Shown: positions 47,572 to 60,039 of the stretch, in pieces
Layout of the letters: each line of letters begins with the position of its first letter
How positions within the stretch are numbered: the stretch's first letter is position 1
Assembly (NCBI GenBank): GCA_023614405.1
Contig: CM042686.1
Span: 465,652,740-465,716,739 of the forward strand
DNA: 64,000 nt
From: Avena insularis
Taxonomy: Eukaryota; Streptophyta; Magnoliopsida; Poales; Poaceae
Direction of reading: 5' to 3'
Notes under the pieces: model-generated
Told to the model about the DNA's origin: nothing
The model's input: the letters and a program-made list of their open reading frames with translations, nothing else
The model's database searches: none
Translations under genes and position numbers: made by a program

Positions 47572-49081
47572 TGATACGTCCATTTTGCATCACTATTCTA
47601 TGTCTTAATTCACTATTATTCATTGATATATTTTGTATTGAGAGGTGATACTTATGTTATTTCATCTATTTTTGCATGGTTGATGACTTCTGGAGCATGG
47701 ACCGCTGCAGTCAGGATTCTGATGGAAAAGGTGCTGTTTGGAGGCAAAATTTGCGAAGATCAGAAAATCCGGGAAAATATACGGAAAATCCTATTTTTCC
47801 AGAAGACTAAGGATGCCAAAAGATGGAGTGGAGGTGGGCCACAGGGGGCCCACACCACCCCATGGCGCGGGCAGGCCTAGGCCGCGCCTGGAGGTGGTGT
47901 GGCCACCCTGGCCCACTCCAGGCTCTCTCCTCTGGCGTATATCATCCACACGAAACCCTAAGACTCGGGGAGCGACCACATAAAGATTCCGCCGCCTTTG
48001 CGGGGCGGAAAACACCGAGAGAGAAAGATCTCTCTGGTAGACAGATTTCTGCCGAGGGAATTCCTTCCCGGAGAGGGGAGATCATCGCCATCAACACCAC
48101 CATCAAGTTGGACTTCATCAGGATCATCATCATCACCACCATCATCACCATCAGCACCCTCATCACCATCTCCATATTGCTGTAACAATTGAGTTGAATC
48201 TTGCATAGTTCATAGGGGAAACTTTCCCGATGTTGATTACTCTTTGTAGTTGATGCTATTGAGTGAACCATTGAATTATTGTTTATGTTCAGATTGTTAT
48301 ACATCATTATTCCATCTCTGATCATGATCCATATGATGTCTTGTGAGTAGTTCGTTTTGTTCTTGAGGACATGGGATAAGTCTTGTTGTTAGTAGTGGAG
48401 TTGTGTTGGGAAAGATTCAATAGATTGTTATTTAAGTTGTGGTGTACTTCTTCTAGTGGTGTCATGTGAACGTCGACTACATGACACTTCACCTATATGG
48501 GCCTAGGGTAATGCATTGTGTATTTGGCTACTAATCATAGGGGTTGCCGGAGTAACAGAAACCTGAACCCCCATTAGGAAACCATTACACAAGGGACGTA
48601 AGGGTCTTAGAGTTTAAAGTTGTGGTTAGGTTTCTACCTTAATTACTTTATTGTACTTACGGATGTTTGCAAGGGGTTTAATCACAAGTATGTATTAGTC
48701 TTGGATAGGGCGGCACATTAGCACAGGTTCACCCACACAACACTTAGCAAGCTAGAGAAGATTAATCAGCTATATGAAGCGAAAGCACTTCACAGTCTTC
48801 CCATGTGTCCTCGAGAACGTTTGGTCATCTTAAGTAATACAACCGGCTTGTCCTTTGCTGCATAAAGGATTGGGCCACTTGCTGCATTTATTCCTACTAT
48901 CTTTTATTTACTCGTACTTTGTTTACTTGCTTTATCGAAAACCCCTAAAAATCCGTTTGCTAAGTATTTGCAGAGAATTCCTGATCCATGCCACTAGCCA
49001 GCACCTTCTGCTCCTCGTTGGGTTCGACACTCTTACTTACCGAAAATACTACGATACACCCCCTATACTTGTGGGTCATCA
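47572..49081 (+). mobile_element. Athila-type solo LTR, TSD cccat
   Basis: A 1510-bp LTR from TGATACGTCC to GGGTCATCA, flanked by cccat at 47567-47571 and 49082-49086. The uninterrupted target exists in copy 2 of the duplication near 53400 (atcgcacccatcccgcgc), which confirms the empty site. It belongs to the same family as the LTR at 9269-10752. Confidence 0.93.
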
Positions 49082-49640
49082 CCCATCCATTAAAATATCC
49101 CGCGCATCCATTCAAACATGCTTCACCTCTTTCTAGAATGCAAAATTCCTCTTCTATCCCTGCTCCGGAAACAAGAATCTGAGGGAGCACTGCAATAACA
49201 GAGGGATATAGGTGGTAAATTTGCGTTCTCCCAAGTGCATCACCCCATCCACGTTTCCCAGCCCTTCTTCAATATTTACCTGCCCGCCCACTCCAACCTA
49301 CACTTACTTTTTGGACCCACTATGCAATAGACTCACGTGTCAGTGAGCCAGAATTACAGGAAGTAGAGATTCCCATCGCTTGTTGTTCAAAATTCGAACA
49401 TTTTTGCTAAACCGAGATAAAATCATTAAAACCATCCAACCTGGCTTATACTATCATTCCACTATGTCAGAGTAAAAGCTAAAAAAACAAAGCCAAAAAC
49501 ACGTTCGTAGCTTTATATGCCAAAAATCAAAAGCCAGAATTCGAGCCCAACCAAACAGCGCCTAAATCTCAAGGAACTCTTCATGTTTCTCCCTTGTTTT
49601 AGTACCTGGGTACATTCAATTTTATTTAACAAGAAATATG

Positions 49641-51680
49641 ACCAAGCAGGATATCATCAACTTGTAGATCAATTTTTTAGATACTTTCATTAAATTGCGG
49701 TAACACCATTCTGTTCCACGAATATATATACCCATAAAGTTTGAAAATATTATTGAGAATTCACGGAATCCTAAACCATAAAATCTAAACCCCTAAACCC
49801 TGACCAAGCAGGTATCGTGCAACTATAGATCAAAAATTGAGATACTTTAGTTAAATCAGGTAACGCCATTCTATTAGACGAATAGAAGCATAAATCATGA
49901 GCATTAAAAAAATTCTCTGAACCCAAAACCAGAAACAACCCATAAAACTAAAATGGAAAACCCTAAACCCTCGGCCCATAAACTCTAATCAAGCAGGTAT
50001 CGTGCACTTATATATCAAAATTTGAGATACTTTCATTAAATTGCGGTAACACCATTCTATTCCATGAATATAAGCATAAAGCTTGAACATTATTTAAAAT
50101 TCCCGAAACCCTAACATTTAAACACTAATTAAACCCAAAATCCTTACCAAACACGTAGCATGCACTTATCGATCAAAAGTTGATATATTTTCATTAAACT
50201 GGTAACTCCATTCAATTCGATGAATATAAGCATAAATCTTGAGAATTATCAAAAATACCCTAAACCCTAAACAACCCCTAATAAAACTTAAACCTAAAAC
50301 CCCAAACCCTCAACCCATAAACCATAACAGAACAGGTATCATGCACTTATAAATCAAATTTGGAGATACTTTCAATGAGTTAGGTAACGCCATATATATT
50401 CTATTCGACGAATATAAGCATAAAGCTTGAGTATTATTGAAAATTCGATAAATCCCCTAAACTCTATTCAGTCCATAAAACCTAAACCGTAAAACCCTAA
50501 AACCCTAAACCCTCGACCCATATAAACCCTAACCAAGCAGGTATCATGGACTTATAGATCAAAATTTGAGATTCAATCTTTCATTAAATTGCGGTAACGC
50601 CATTATATTCCACGAATATAACAATAAAGTTTGAACATTATTGGAAATGTCCTAAACCCTAAAACCCTAAACCCTCAACACCGCACGTAGCATGCACTTA
50701 TCGATCAAAAATTGATATATTTTCATTAAACTGGTAACTCCATTCTATTCGATGAATATAAGGATAAATCTTGAGCATTGTCGAAAATACCCTAAACAAC
50801 CCCTAATAAAACCTAAACCTAAAACCCCAAACCCTCAACCCATAAATCCTAACCAATCAGGTATCATGCACTTATAGAACAAATTTTGAGATACTTTCAT
50901 TGAGTTAGGTAACGCCATATTCTATTCAACGAATATAAGCATAAAGCTCGAGTATTATTGAAAATTTGATAAACCCCCTAAACCCTATTCAGTCCATAAA
51001 ACCTAAACCATAAAACCATAAAACCCTAAACCCTCGACCCATATAAACCCTAACCAATCATGTATCATGGACTTATAGATCAAAATTTGAGATTTGATCT
51101 TTCTTAAATCGCGGTAACGCCATTCTATTACACGATATAACAATAAAGTTTGAACATTATCGAAAATGCCCTAAACCCTAAAACTCTAAACCCTCAACCC
51201 CGCCTAAACGACATTGGAAAATGAGGTATCACATGCACTTGTAGATCAAAATTTCAGATAAACATTCCTCAAATTGTGCTAACGCTATTCAATTCCATGA
51301 ATATAAGCATATATAAATCAGCTTGAACATTATCGAAAATTCCCAAAAAAATCTAAACCCTAAACACCTAAACCCCCAAAACCATAAAATACCTAAACCA
51401 TCAACCCCTTACCAAGCAGGTATGATGCACTTATAGATCAAAATCCGAGATACTTTCATTAAAGTTCGATAACACGAGTCTATTCCACGAATATATATAA
51501 GCATATATATATAAGCTTGAACATTATTATTGAAAATTCATAAACCCTAAAACCTAGAAAACCCTAAACCCTAAATACCAACCTTAAACTCCTAAGCCCT
51601 AAACCCTAAAATCCTAAATCATATACCATAAACCCTAAACCCCTACACCCTCAACCCAAAAAACACGAACCCTAAACCAG
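49641..51680. repeat. Telomere-like ~180-bp satellite array 1
   Basis: About eleven units share tatcatgcacttatagatca, gagatactttcattaaatt and gccattctattc-gaatataagcataaa. They are separated by stretches of ccctaaaccctaaac, the plant telomere motif in degenerate tandem form. Anchor starts are near 49645, 49802, 49988, 50148, 50329, 50535, 50685, 50850, 51053, 51215 and 51412 (mean about 177 bp). Variants recur with a ~520-540-bp period, a three-unit higher-order repeat. Confidence 0.85.
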
Positions 51681-52457
51681 AGGCTATATATATCTTGTGT
51701 GGAAACTAGGGCAATGGGATTTTGAGCCATACTTATTTGTAGTTTCTTCATGACAAAAGCCATTGTCGTCGCTTGAAAAATTGAAAATATCTTCAAATTC
51801 AGAAGCTTCCTTTGTAAATAATATCTTAAATGCCAATAATACGGACCAATCTACCAAATACAAACATGTTGTTATAAACTATAGCAAAGGTGTGGCCATG
51901 ACCTTGGTCACCTGGTTTGAAAGCTATGCAAATTCATACATGGTACGCCATATATCATATGACAAAATTAAAGCCATTATTATCGATTGGAGCTTTTAAA
52001 ATAACTCCAAATATGGAAGCTCTTTTTCTAAATAATGTTGAAATACCAATATGCACCAATCTACCAAACATGGTTACATTATCATAAAGTATGGTAACAC
52101 ATATGGCCTTGACACTGGTCATCTAGTTTTTGAAAGCCATGAATGGTCAAACATGGTACGCCATATTGTGAAACGAGTTTTTCAAGAGTTATCGAAAAAA
52201 ATTCATGGAAACTAGCCAATGCACACAGTGAGACACCAACGGAGAAACGAATGGTAGTATTTCGTTTTATATTTTGTTGATTTCTTTTTTTAAAAAGACT
52301 GGCCCAAATTTGGTGTCATTACTATTCATATCAAAAAATTGAAATCTTGCAAAATTCTCGGTGGTTCTCCAATATTTGACTTATTCGGTACCTTTAAACT
52401 ATTTTTAAAAAGTCAAGAGCAAGCTATATCACACACTTTGTAGTACATAAATATACT

Positions 52458-55400
52458 TACTTTCAATCGTCAAAAAGTTATTTAATTTCAGCATCTTCAG
52501 CTAGGAAGTTTGAAAACTCATGAAAGTAGGGCATTATCCATCAAATCTGGAATCTCCTTTGTAAACAATTGCTTGAAATGCCAAGATGCACCGATCTACC
52601 AAATATGGCCAGGTTTGTAAGCTTGGTTGGCGAAGATGCTTCAATGTACGGAGTAGTACAAAAGATGAAAAAGGTACGGAAACTATGGCTGTGACCTTGC
52701 TCCTCTTGTTTGAAAGCCTTGAATTAATGTTCATTAATTTCAGCAGATGACTATAAACTCATTAAATGCTGGAAATCATACAGGCCTGTGGGTCTAACTG
52801 ACGGGGACAACATCCCAAGTGGGAGTAGCGTACCTTAGAAGCTTCAACTTCAAAATTTCGGCAGAGCGCCAAAATATCCCGCCCACCCATCCAAACATCC
52901 TGCCCATCCATTCAAACATCCAACCCAAAAAAACATCCAGCCCCAAAAATTATTTTATTGCACAACTTTAGCCTGGAAGCTTGAAAGGGCATTATACATT
53001 GTGTGAAAAAAGGGGGCGGTGGCATTTTGATCCATTATCTTTGTAGTTGCTTCACAATAAAACACATTGTTGTTACTTGAAAATTCGAAAACAAACTTCA
53101 AATTTGGAAGCAGACATATTGGTTGATTTGCAAAGATGCACCGATCTACCAAATACGGACATGTCATCATAAACTATTTCCATGACCTTGGTCACCTTTT
53201 TTTTAGATGATGGTCATATTCTTGAAAGCCTTAAATTGTTCTAAAATTTCAGCAAATGCCTAGAAACTCATTTAAATGCTGGGAAGCAACTCTTGCTGGT
53301 GTGTGGGCCTAGAGGGTGACAACGCGTCTGAGAGGCCCCACGCCAGAGTAGCGTATGCTAGAAGCTTCGACCTCAAAATTTGGTACGGCGCCCAAACATC
53401 GCACCCATCCCGCGCATCCATTCAAACATGCTTCACCTCTTTCTAGAATACAAAATTTCTCTTCTACCCCTGCTCCGGAAACAAGAATTCAAGGGAGTAC
53501 TGCAATAACAGAGGGATATAGGTGGTAAATTTGCATTCTCCCAAGTGCATCACCACATCCACGTTTCCCAGCCCTTCTTCAATATTTACCTGCCCGCCCA
53601 CTCCGACCTACACCGACTTTTTGGACCCACTATGCAAGTGACCCACATGTCAGTGAGCCAGAATTATGGGAAGTAGAGATTCCCATCGCTTGTTGTTTAA
53701 AATTCAAACATTTTTCGCTAAACCGAGATAAAATCGTTAAAATCATCCAACCTGGCTTATACTATCATTCCACTATGTCAGAGTAAAAGCTAAAAAAACA
53801 AAGCCAAAAACACGTTCGTAGCTTTATAAGCCAAAAATCAAAAGCCAGAATTTGAGCCCAACCAAACAGCCTAACCAATTTTATTTAACAAAAAATATGA
53901 CCAAGCAGGATATCATCGACTTGTAGATCAATTTTCGAGATACTTTCATTAAATTGCGGTAACACCATTCTGTTCCACGAACATATATAACCATAAAGTT
54001 TGAAAATATTATTGAGAATTCACGGAATCCTAAACCATAAAATCTAAACCCCTAAACCCTGACCAAGCAGGTATCGTGCAAGTATAGATCAAATTGAGAT
54101 ACTTTCGTTAAATCAGGTAACGCTATTCTATTAGACGAATATAAGCATAAATCCTAAGCATTACCAAAAATTCTCTAAACCCTAAATCGGAAACAACCCA
54201 TAAAACTAAACTGGAAAACCCTAAACCCTCGTCCCATAAACCCTAATCAAGCAGGTATCGTGCACTTATATATCAAAATTTAAGATACTTTCATTAAATT
54301 GCGAAAACGTCATTCTATTCCACGAATATAAGCATAAAGCTTGAATATTATTTAAAATTCCTGAAACCCTGAAATCTAAACACTAAACCCTAAATCCTTA
54401 CCAAACATGTAGCATGCACTTATCAATCAAAATTGATATATTTTCATTAAATCGGTAACTCCATTCTATTCGATGAATATAAGCATAATTCTTGAGCATT
54501 ATTCAAAATACCCTAAACCCTAAACAACCCCTAATAAAACCTAAACCTAAAACCCCAACCCTCAACCCATAAACCCTAACAGATCATGTATCATGAACTT
54601 ATAGATCAAATTTGGAGATACTTTCAATGAGTTAGGTAACGCCGCATATATTATATTCAATGAATATAAGCATAAAGCTTGAGTATTACTGAAAATTCGA
54701 TAAAACCCCTAAATCCTATTCAGTCCATAAAACCTAAACCGTAAAACCATAAAACCCTAAACCCTCGACCCATATAAAAACCCTAACCAAGCAGGTATCG
54801 TGGACTTATAGATCAAAATCTGAGATTCGATATTTCATTAATTGTGGTGACGCCATTCTATTCCACGAATATAACAATAAAGTTTGAACATTATTAAAAA
54901 TTCCTGAAAACAGAAACCTGTAAAACCCAAATCCTAAACCCTTAAACCCTATAACCCTAAACCCTAAACCCTCACCATGCACGTAGCATGCACTTATAGA
55001 TCAGAATTTAAGATAATTTCGTTAAATTGGGTAACGACATTCTATTTGATGAATATAAGCATAAATCTTGAGTAATATAAAAATTTCCCTAAACCCTAAA
55101 TAACCCCTAAAACTTAAACCCTAAGCCCCAAAAGCCCTAAATCCTCAGCCATAAACCCTAACCAAGCATGTGTCATGCCCACATTGATCAAAATTTGAGA
55201 TACTTTCATTAAATCACCTAACACCCATTCTGTTCTACGAGTATAAGCATAAATCTTGAGCATTATTGAAACTTCACTAAAACCTAAACCCTAAACAACC
55301 CATAAACTAAACAATAAAAACCTATAACCCTAAACCCTCGACCCATAAACCCTAACCAAAGCAGGTATTATGCACTTATACATCAAAATTTGAGATACTT

Positions 55401-57090
55401 TCAATAAATTGATGTAATGTCATTCTGTTCAACGAATATAAGCATAAAGCAACTTGAACATTATCGAAAATTCCTAAAACCACAAACCCTAAACCCTAAA
55501 CCCCTAAAACCCTAAACCCTTACCAAGCACATAACATGCACTTATAGATCAAAATTTGATATACTTTCGTTTAATTTTCTAACGCCAATTTATTTGACAA
55601 ATATAAGCATAAATCTTGAGCATTATCGAAAATTCTCTAAACCCTAAACCCTAAAAAACCCCTAAAACCCTAAACCCTCAACCCATAAACACTAACCAAG
55701 CAGGTATCATGCACTTTATAGCTCAAAATTTGAGATACTTTCATAAATTAGGTAATGTCATTCTATTCGACAAATATAACAATAAAGCTTGAGCATTATT
55801 CTAAATTCGCTAAACTCTAAACCCTATACAATGATAAAACCAAAACTGTAAAACCCTATCCAAGCAGGTACCATGCGCTTATAGATCAACATTTGTGATA
55901 CTTTCATTAAAGCAGCTAATGCCATTCTATTCGACGAATATAAGTATAAATCTTTGAGCATTATTGAAAAATCGCTAATCCCTAAACCCTAAACAACCCA
56001 TAAAACCTAATCCGTGAAACCCTAAATCATCGACCCATAAACCCTAAACCACCAGGTACCATGCACTTATAGATCAAATTTTGAGATACTTTCGTTAAAT
56101 TGTGGTAACGCCATTCTATTACATGAATATAAGCATAAAGCTTGAACATTATTAAAAATCATAAACCCTTAACCGTAAACCCTAATACCCTCCTAACCCT
56201 AGAACTCTAACTTCCTAACCCTAGAACCCTAAACCCTCACCAAGGAGGTATAATGCACTTATAGATAAAATTTTGAAATACTTTTATTAAATTGCGATAA
56301 CGCCATTCAATTCCATGAATATAACCATATATATAAAGCTTGAACATTATTATTGAAAATTCCCTAAACCTTTAAACCTAAACTATCATAAACCCTAAAA
56401 CCTAAGCCACTAAACCCTAAAAGCCTAAACCCAAAAATCCAAAACCACGAACCATGAACCCTTAAACCCTCAACCCAAAATAAACCCCCGAACCCTAAAC
56501 TTAATTGACCCTAGGCTATATACACTTTGAGTGAAAACCGGGGCCATGGGATTTAAAGCCATGTTTTGTAGTAGCTTCATGACTAAAGCCATTGTTGTGC
56601 ATTAGAAAATTGAAATAACTTCCAATTCGGAAGCTTCCTTTGTAAATAATATTTTAAATGCCAATACACACCATAACAAATATGGATAGGTTATTATAAA
56701 CTATAGAAAAGATATGGCCATGACCTTGGTCATCTAGTTTGAAAGCCATGCATATTCTTACATGGTAGTACTCCATATATATTGTGATACAATTTTTTCT
56801 TAGAAATTATCAAATTTCAAGATTATATTTTTCCATGGAAACTAGCTAGTGCACATAGTGAGACACGAATAGAGAAAATAATGGATGCATTTGTTTTTAT
56901 ATTTTGTTTCTTTGTATTTTTTAAAATGGCTAAAATTAGGTGTCATTACCATTCATATCAAAAAGTTGAATTTTCCAAAATTCTCGGTGGTTCTCCAATA
57001 TTTGATTACCTGATATCTTTGAATTATTTTAAAAAGTCAAGAGCAAGGTATATCACACACGTTCTAGTTCGAAATTAGACATATTTACTT
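52458..57090. repeat. Large tandem duplication, copy 2
   Basis: Colinear with copy 1, without the solo LTR. It is slightly longer (about 4.6 kb) because its satellite array has about three more units. It contains an extra short ccaacccaaaaaaacatcc repeat near 52920 relative to copy 1. Confidence 0.8.
53901..56515. repeat. Telomere-like ~180-bp satellite array 2
   Basis: About fourteen units of the same satellite as array 1, again with ccctaaa-rich spacers; mean spacing about 181 bp. Short exact runs of the telomere heptamer occur near 54955-54972 and 55485-55500. The first unit is nearly identical to the first unit of array 1, while later units differ in number, so the arrays have changed length since duplication. 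Confidence 0.85.
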
Positions 57091-57660
57091 CAGATTGTCA
57101 AAAAGTCATTTTATTGCATAGATTTAGCTAGAAAGTTTGGAAATTCATGAAAGTTGGGCATTGTCCATCAAATCCAGAATCTTCTTTTGAAATGCTAAGA
57201 TGTAGCTACCTACCATATATGGACACGCTATTATAAACTATAACAAAGATATGGCCGTGACCTTAGTCATCTTGTATCAAAGCCTTCAAAATATATTGTT
57301 TATCAATTTCGGCAAATGTGTGGAAACTCATTTATATGTTGGTAAGCATATTGTCGCTGGCGTGTGGGTCTAGATGGGGCCAACACGTGAGAGCGGCCGC
57401 GTCGGAGTAGCATACGTCGGAAGCTTCAACCTCAAAATTTCCGCATGGCGCTAAAACATCCTACGCACATCTATTCAAATATCCCGCGCATCTATTCAAA
57501 TATCTCGTCCCGCTTTTTGCAAATGCAAAATTCCTCTTCTATCCCTACTCCAGAAACAAGGACTGTGGAAGTACTGCAATAATAGAGGGGTATAGGTCGT
57601 AAATGTGCGTCATCCCACCTATATCCCCCCCCATCGTCTCTTCCCCGCCCACACCCCTCC
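57091..57660. repeat. Large tandem duplication, copy 3 (partial)
   Basis: Diverged match to the start of copies 1 and 2 (tcaaaaagtca anchor at 57098, gctggcgtgtgggtctaga, ctattcaaatatcccgcgca, caaaattcctcttctatccc). It lacks the satellite and runs instead into the putative gene at 57680. Copies 1 and 2 therefore look like duplicates of this gene's upstream region. Confidence 0.65.
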
Positions 57661-57679
57661 AACCTCAACCTTCCTCTAG

Positions 57680-58994
57680 TTGCTTCACCGTCGGCCCTCT
57701 CTTCCACATCGGAGTTCCACTGCAGACGCTCTTTACCGGAACTATTTCACCGACTCCCTCGTGGCACCGGATCTGCTTCGCCAATGCCATCGTCTACCCT
57801 ATCGGGGCCGGTTCACTGAATCATTCGTTGTTGACCCTGAAATGCCGAGCCGCCGCCCCTGCCGCCCACTTGCCCATCCTCGCCGCGCAGCGATAATTTC
57901 TCTTGCTTGCTTGCTATATTTTTGTTACTCGTAAGCTACGAAATCTTCAGGATGTTGCTCAATATTCTAGATGCTATTGCCATTTCGTTTGCACCCTTCA
58001 TATTGTAGGTCCTATCCACCTCATTAGCTTCTTGATTTTATTCCATTTCTTTATTCTCACGCTATCGGTTTAATCCTCCAACATGAACTCATAGATTCTA
58101 TTCTTTCTGAGCGTTCGCACGGGTCATGCAAATAGCTCATAGAGGATCCAACACTGACAATCTGACGCCCAGCATGGCTGAATCGTGAGGTTTCCGTGTT
58201 ACTTAGGCCAGTTTCTTGTCATGTTAATTAGTTGTCATTCTACCTAAGAACTTGCCATGACATTTGCATTTATGTTCAATTGTGAATATATCTGTGAATG
58301 CTTAATTCGTAAAATTTCCATCTAGTTTGGATGATATATCTGGTCATTTTTAATGCTATATGTTAGTGTTTTCACCTGCTTTTATCCTTCCAAACCAACT
58401 ATCTAGTTTGAAATATACATCTAGTAATTTTTAATGCTATGTTTTTGGTGTTTTTTAAGAGTTTTCATCCTTCCAAACCAACCAACTTGGTTTCAAATGT
58501 CATGCAGACAAATGACAATGGAGTACAAGGACCAGAGTTCCAACTACTCTGCTCAGATTCTTCTGGCGGATTGACCAGGAGTCGCACCCGCTTGAGAAGG
58601 AGCTACTGTCAGCCTGAACGTGCTACTGTAAGTTCATACTTACTTTAAATGATATATACTTTATATAATACTACTTGTTTCCCTTGTTGTTTGTTTTAAC
58701 CTGTTTGACCATATTTTAGCAGACTACAGTTAAAACCCAGCAGAAGGCAGGACTGAAAGTTGTGATCCCTCGTCCCATTCATCCTCCCACTGCATTGCCG
58801 AAGCAAACTTACTTAACAGTCCACCTAGAACAACTTGTGCATGTGAAAAATATATAAATGTTGTATTGCATGCAGAACGAAAGGATGTAGCTGCTCTTAG
58901 ATCTATAGCTGAAATGTTGAAGAAGAGGACAAATGATACAGTGAAGCGAATCGCCATGTACCGATATCTTATTGATGGTACTGACACGTTGTAA
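57680..58994 (+). CDS. Unrecognised multi-exon gene near the CACTA right end
   Basis: Coding-like segments on the plus strand: 57680 to about 57895 (ADALYRNYFTDSLVAPDLL, RGRFTESFVVDPEMPSRRP); 58508-58627, an exact 40-codon exon with AG and GTAAGT borders (VQGPEFQLLCSDSSGGLTRS, TRLRRSYCQPERAT); about 58723-58840 (KAGLKVVIPRPIHPPTALPK); and 58876-58994 (DVAALRSIAEMLKKRTNDTV, ending TDTL and TAA). Intron phases from the third to the fourth segment do not resolve, so part may be decayed. I do not recognise the family. The position next to the subterminal repeats is where En/Spm-type elements often keep a TnpA-like second gene, but no motif proves that. Confidence 0.4.
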
Positions 58995-59164
58995 TCTGTC
59001 GGAATTACGATCTTGTTGTATAACCTATTTAAAAAACTTTTATTGTTGTGTAATAAGTAATGTTAATATCCGTGTGTTTATTAATTGATGTCTTGATATT
59101 CACCTGTTCTGCGAAAAGTAGGCGCTAGCAAAAAAAGTCCAAAATAGTAACAACGTGCACATGG

Positions 59165-59720
59165 ATGGCCCAAAGCGGCCAGAACAGTAAAATGCCAGAA
59201 CAGTAAAGGACCATAACAGTAAAAGGCTAGAATAGTGAACGGCCGTAGCAGCAACAGGCCAGAAAAGTAAAAGGACAGAACCCTAAAAGGCCAGAATAGT
59301 AAAAGGCCAGAACAGTGAAAAGGCCAGAACAGTAAATTGTCGGAACCGTAAAAGGTATCAATAGAAAAAGGCCAGTATGGTGGCAGACCAGTACAGTAAC
59401 AAGCCAAACAGTGCCAGCCCTAACAGGCAAAAGCCCAAACACTAAAGGGCCTCAACAGTAATGGGTCGAAATTCCTAAAAGGCTGAAACGGTAACAAGAC
59501 TGAACAATAAAAGGCTAAATTGGTAACATGCCTGAACAGTGCAGGGCCGGACTTGTGCAGGCCTCAAGTGGCAGCACAATGTTGGACAAACATGGGCCTT
59601 CTGTAGGCCAAAACCGAATTGGGCCTAAAAGTTCGGGGGACGCATCTCTGGGCCTATTTCAAACAGTGCAGGACAAAACAGTAACGTGCCATCTTCTTGT
59701 TGGGCTCCCCTGATGGGCCG
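59165..59720. repeat. CACTA subterminal ~17-bp repeats
   Basis: Degenerate copies of a ggccagaacagtaaaag-type word recur more than twenty times between about 59165 and 59560, thinning to 59720. CACTA elements carry such subterminal repeats as binding sites for their TnpA-type protein. Between 59720 and 60040 lies an unrelated inverted-repeat-rich segment (ccgttaacggtggtaaccgg near 59781). Confidence 0.7.
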
Positions 59721-60039
59721 GCCCATTTAGTACTAAGCAGGCCTTGGTTGGGCCTGGCTTCTGCCACTGTTTCTATGACCGTTAACGGTGGTAACCGGTC
59801 GCTAACGGCGGCTGCCACGTGGCAGTTTGCATGACATCAGCCGTCAGCGTGGCTAGCAAACAGATCTATGACGGAACATGTTTTCGTTGCTAAAGAGTGC
59901 GATCCGCCACGAGCAAAAAAAACCATGGTTAATTCATTTGTGACGGGGCTTTTACCACGAAGGCCATCCGTCGTGCAAGACTCTTTGGCCACGAAAAACG
60001 GGCCTTCAACCACGAAAATAATCCGTTGTAAAAGCCAAC

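Larger units (their letters stand above)
46600..52457. repeat. Large tandem duplication, copy 1
   Basis: The anchor tcaaaaagttatttaatttc occurs at 46650 (copy 1) and 52470 (copy 2), with a diverged form at 57098 (copy 3). The order of parts is the same in copies 1 and 2: anchor region, ccgcccatccattcaaacat-type repeats, promoter-like block, ~180-bp satellite, then a satellite-distal segment. Without the solo LTR insertion the unit is about 4.3 kb. The left edge is approximate. Confidence 0.8.

Noticed and set aside
49641..56515. A true chromosome end or interstitial telomere
   Set aside because: CCCTAAA runs are short and degenerate and are interrupted every ~180 bp by a conserved non-telomeric box, with transposon sequence on both sides.
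57680..57895. Harbinger-type transposase fragment (YRNYF-like text)
   Set aside because: The resemblance to the FRRRFRM region is too weak and no DDE motif follows.
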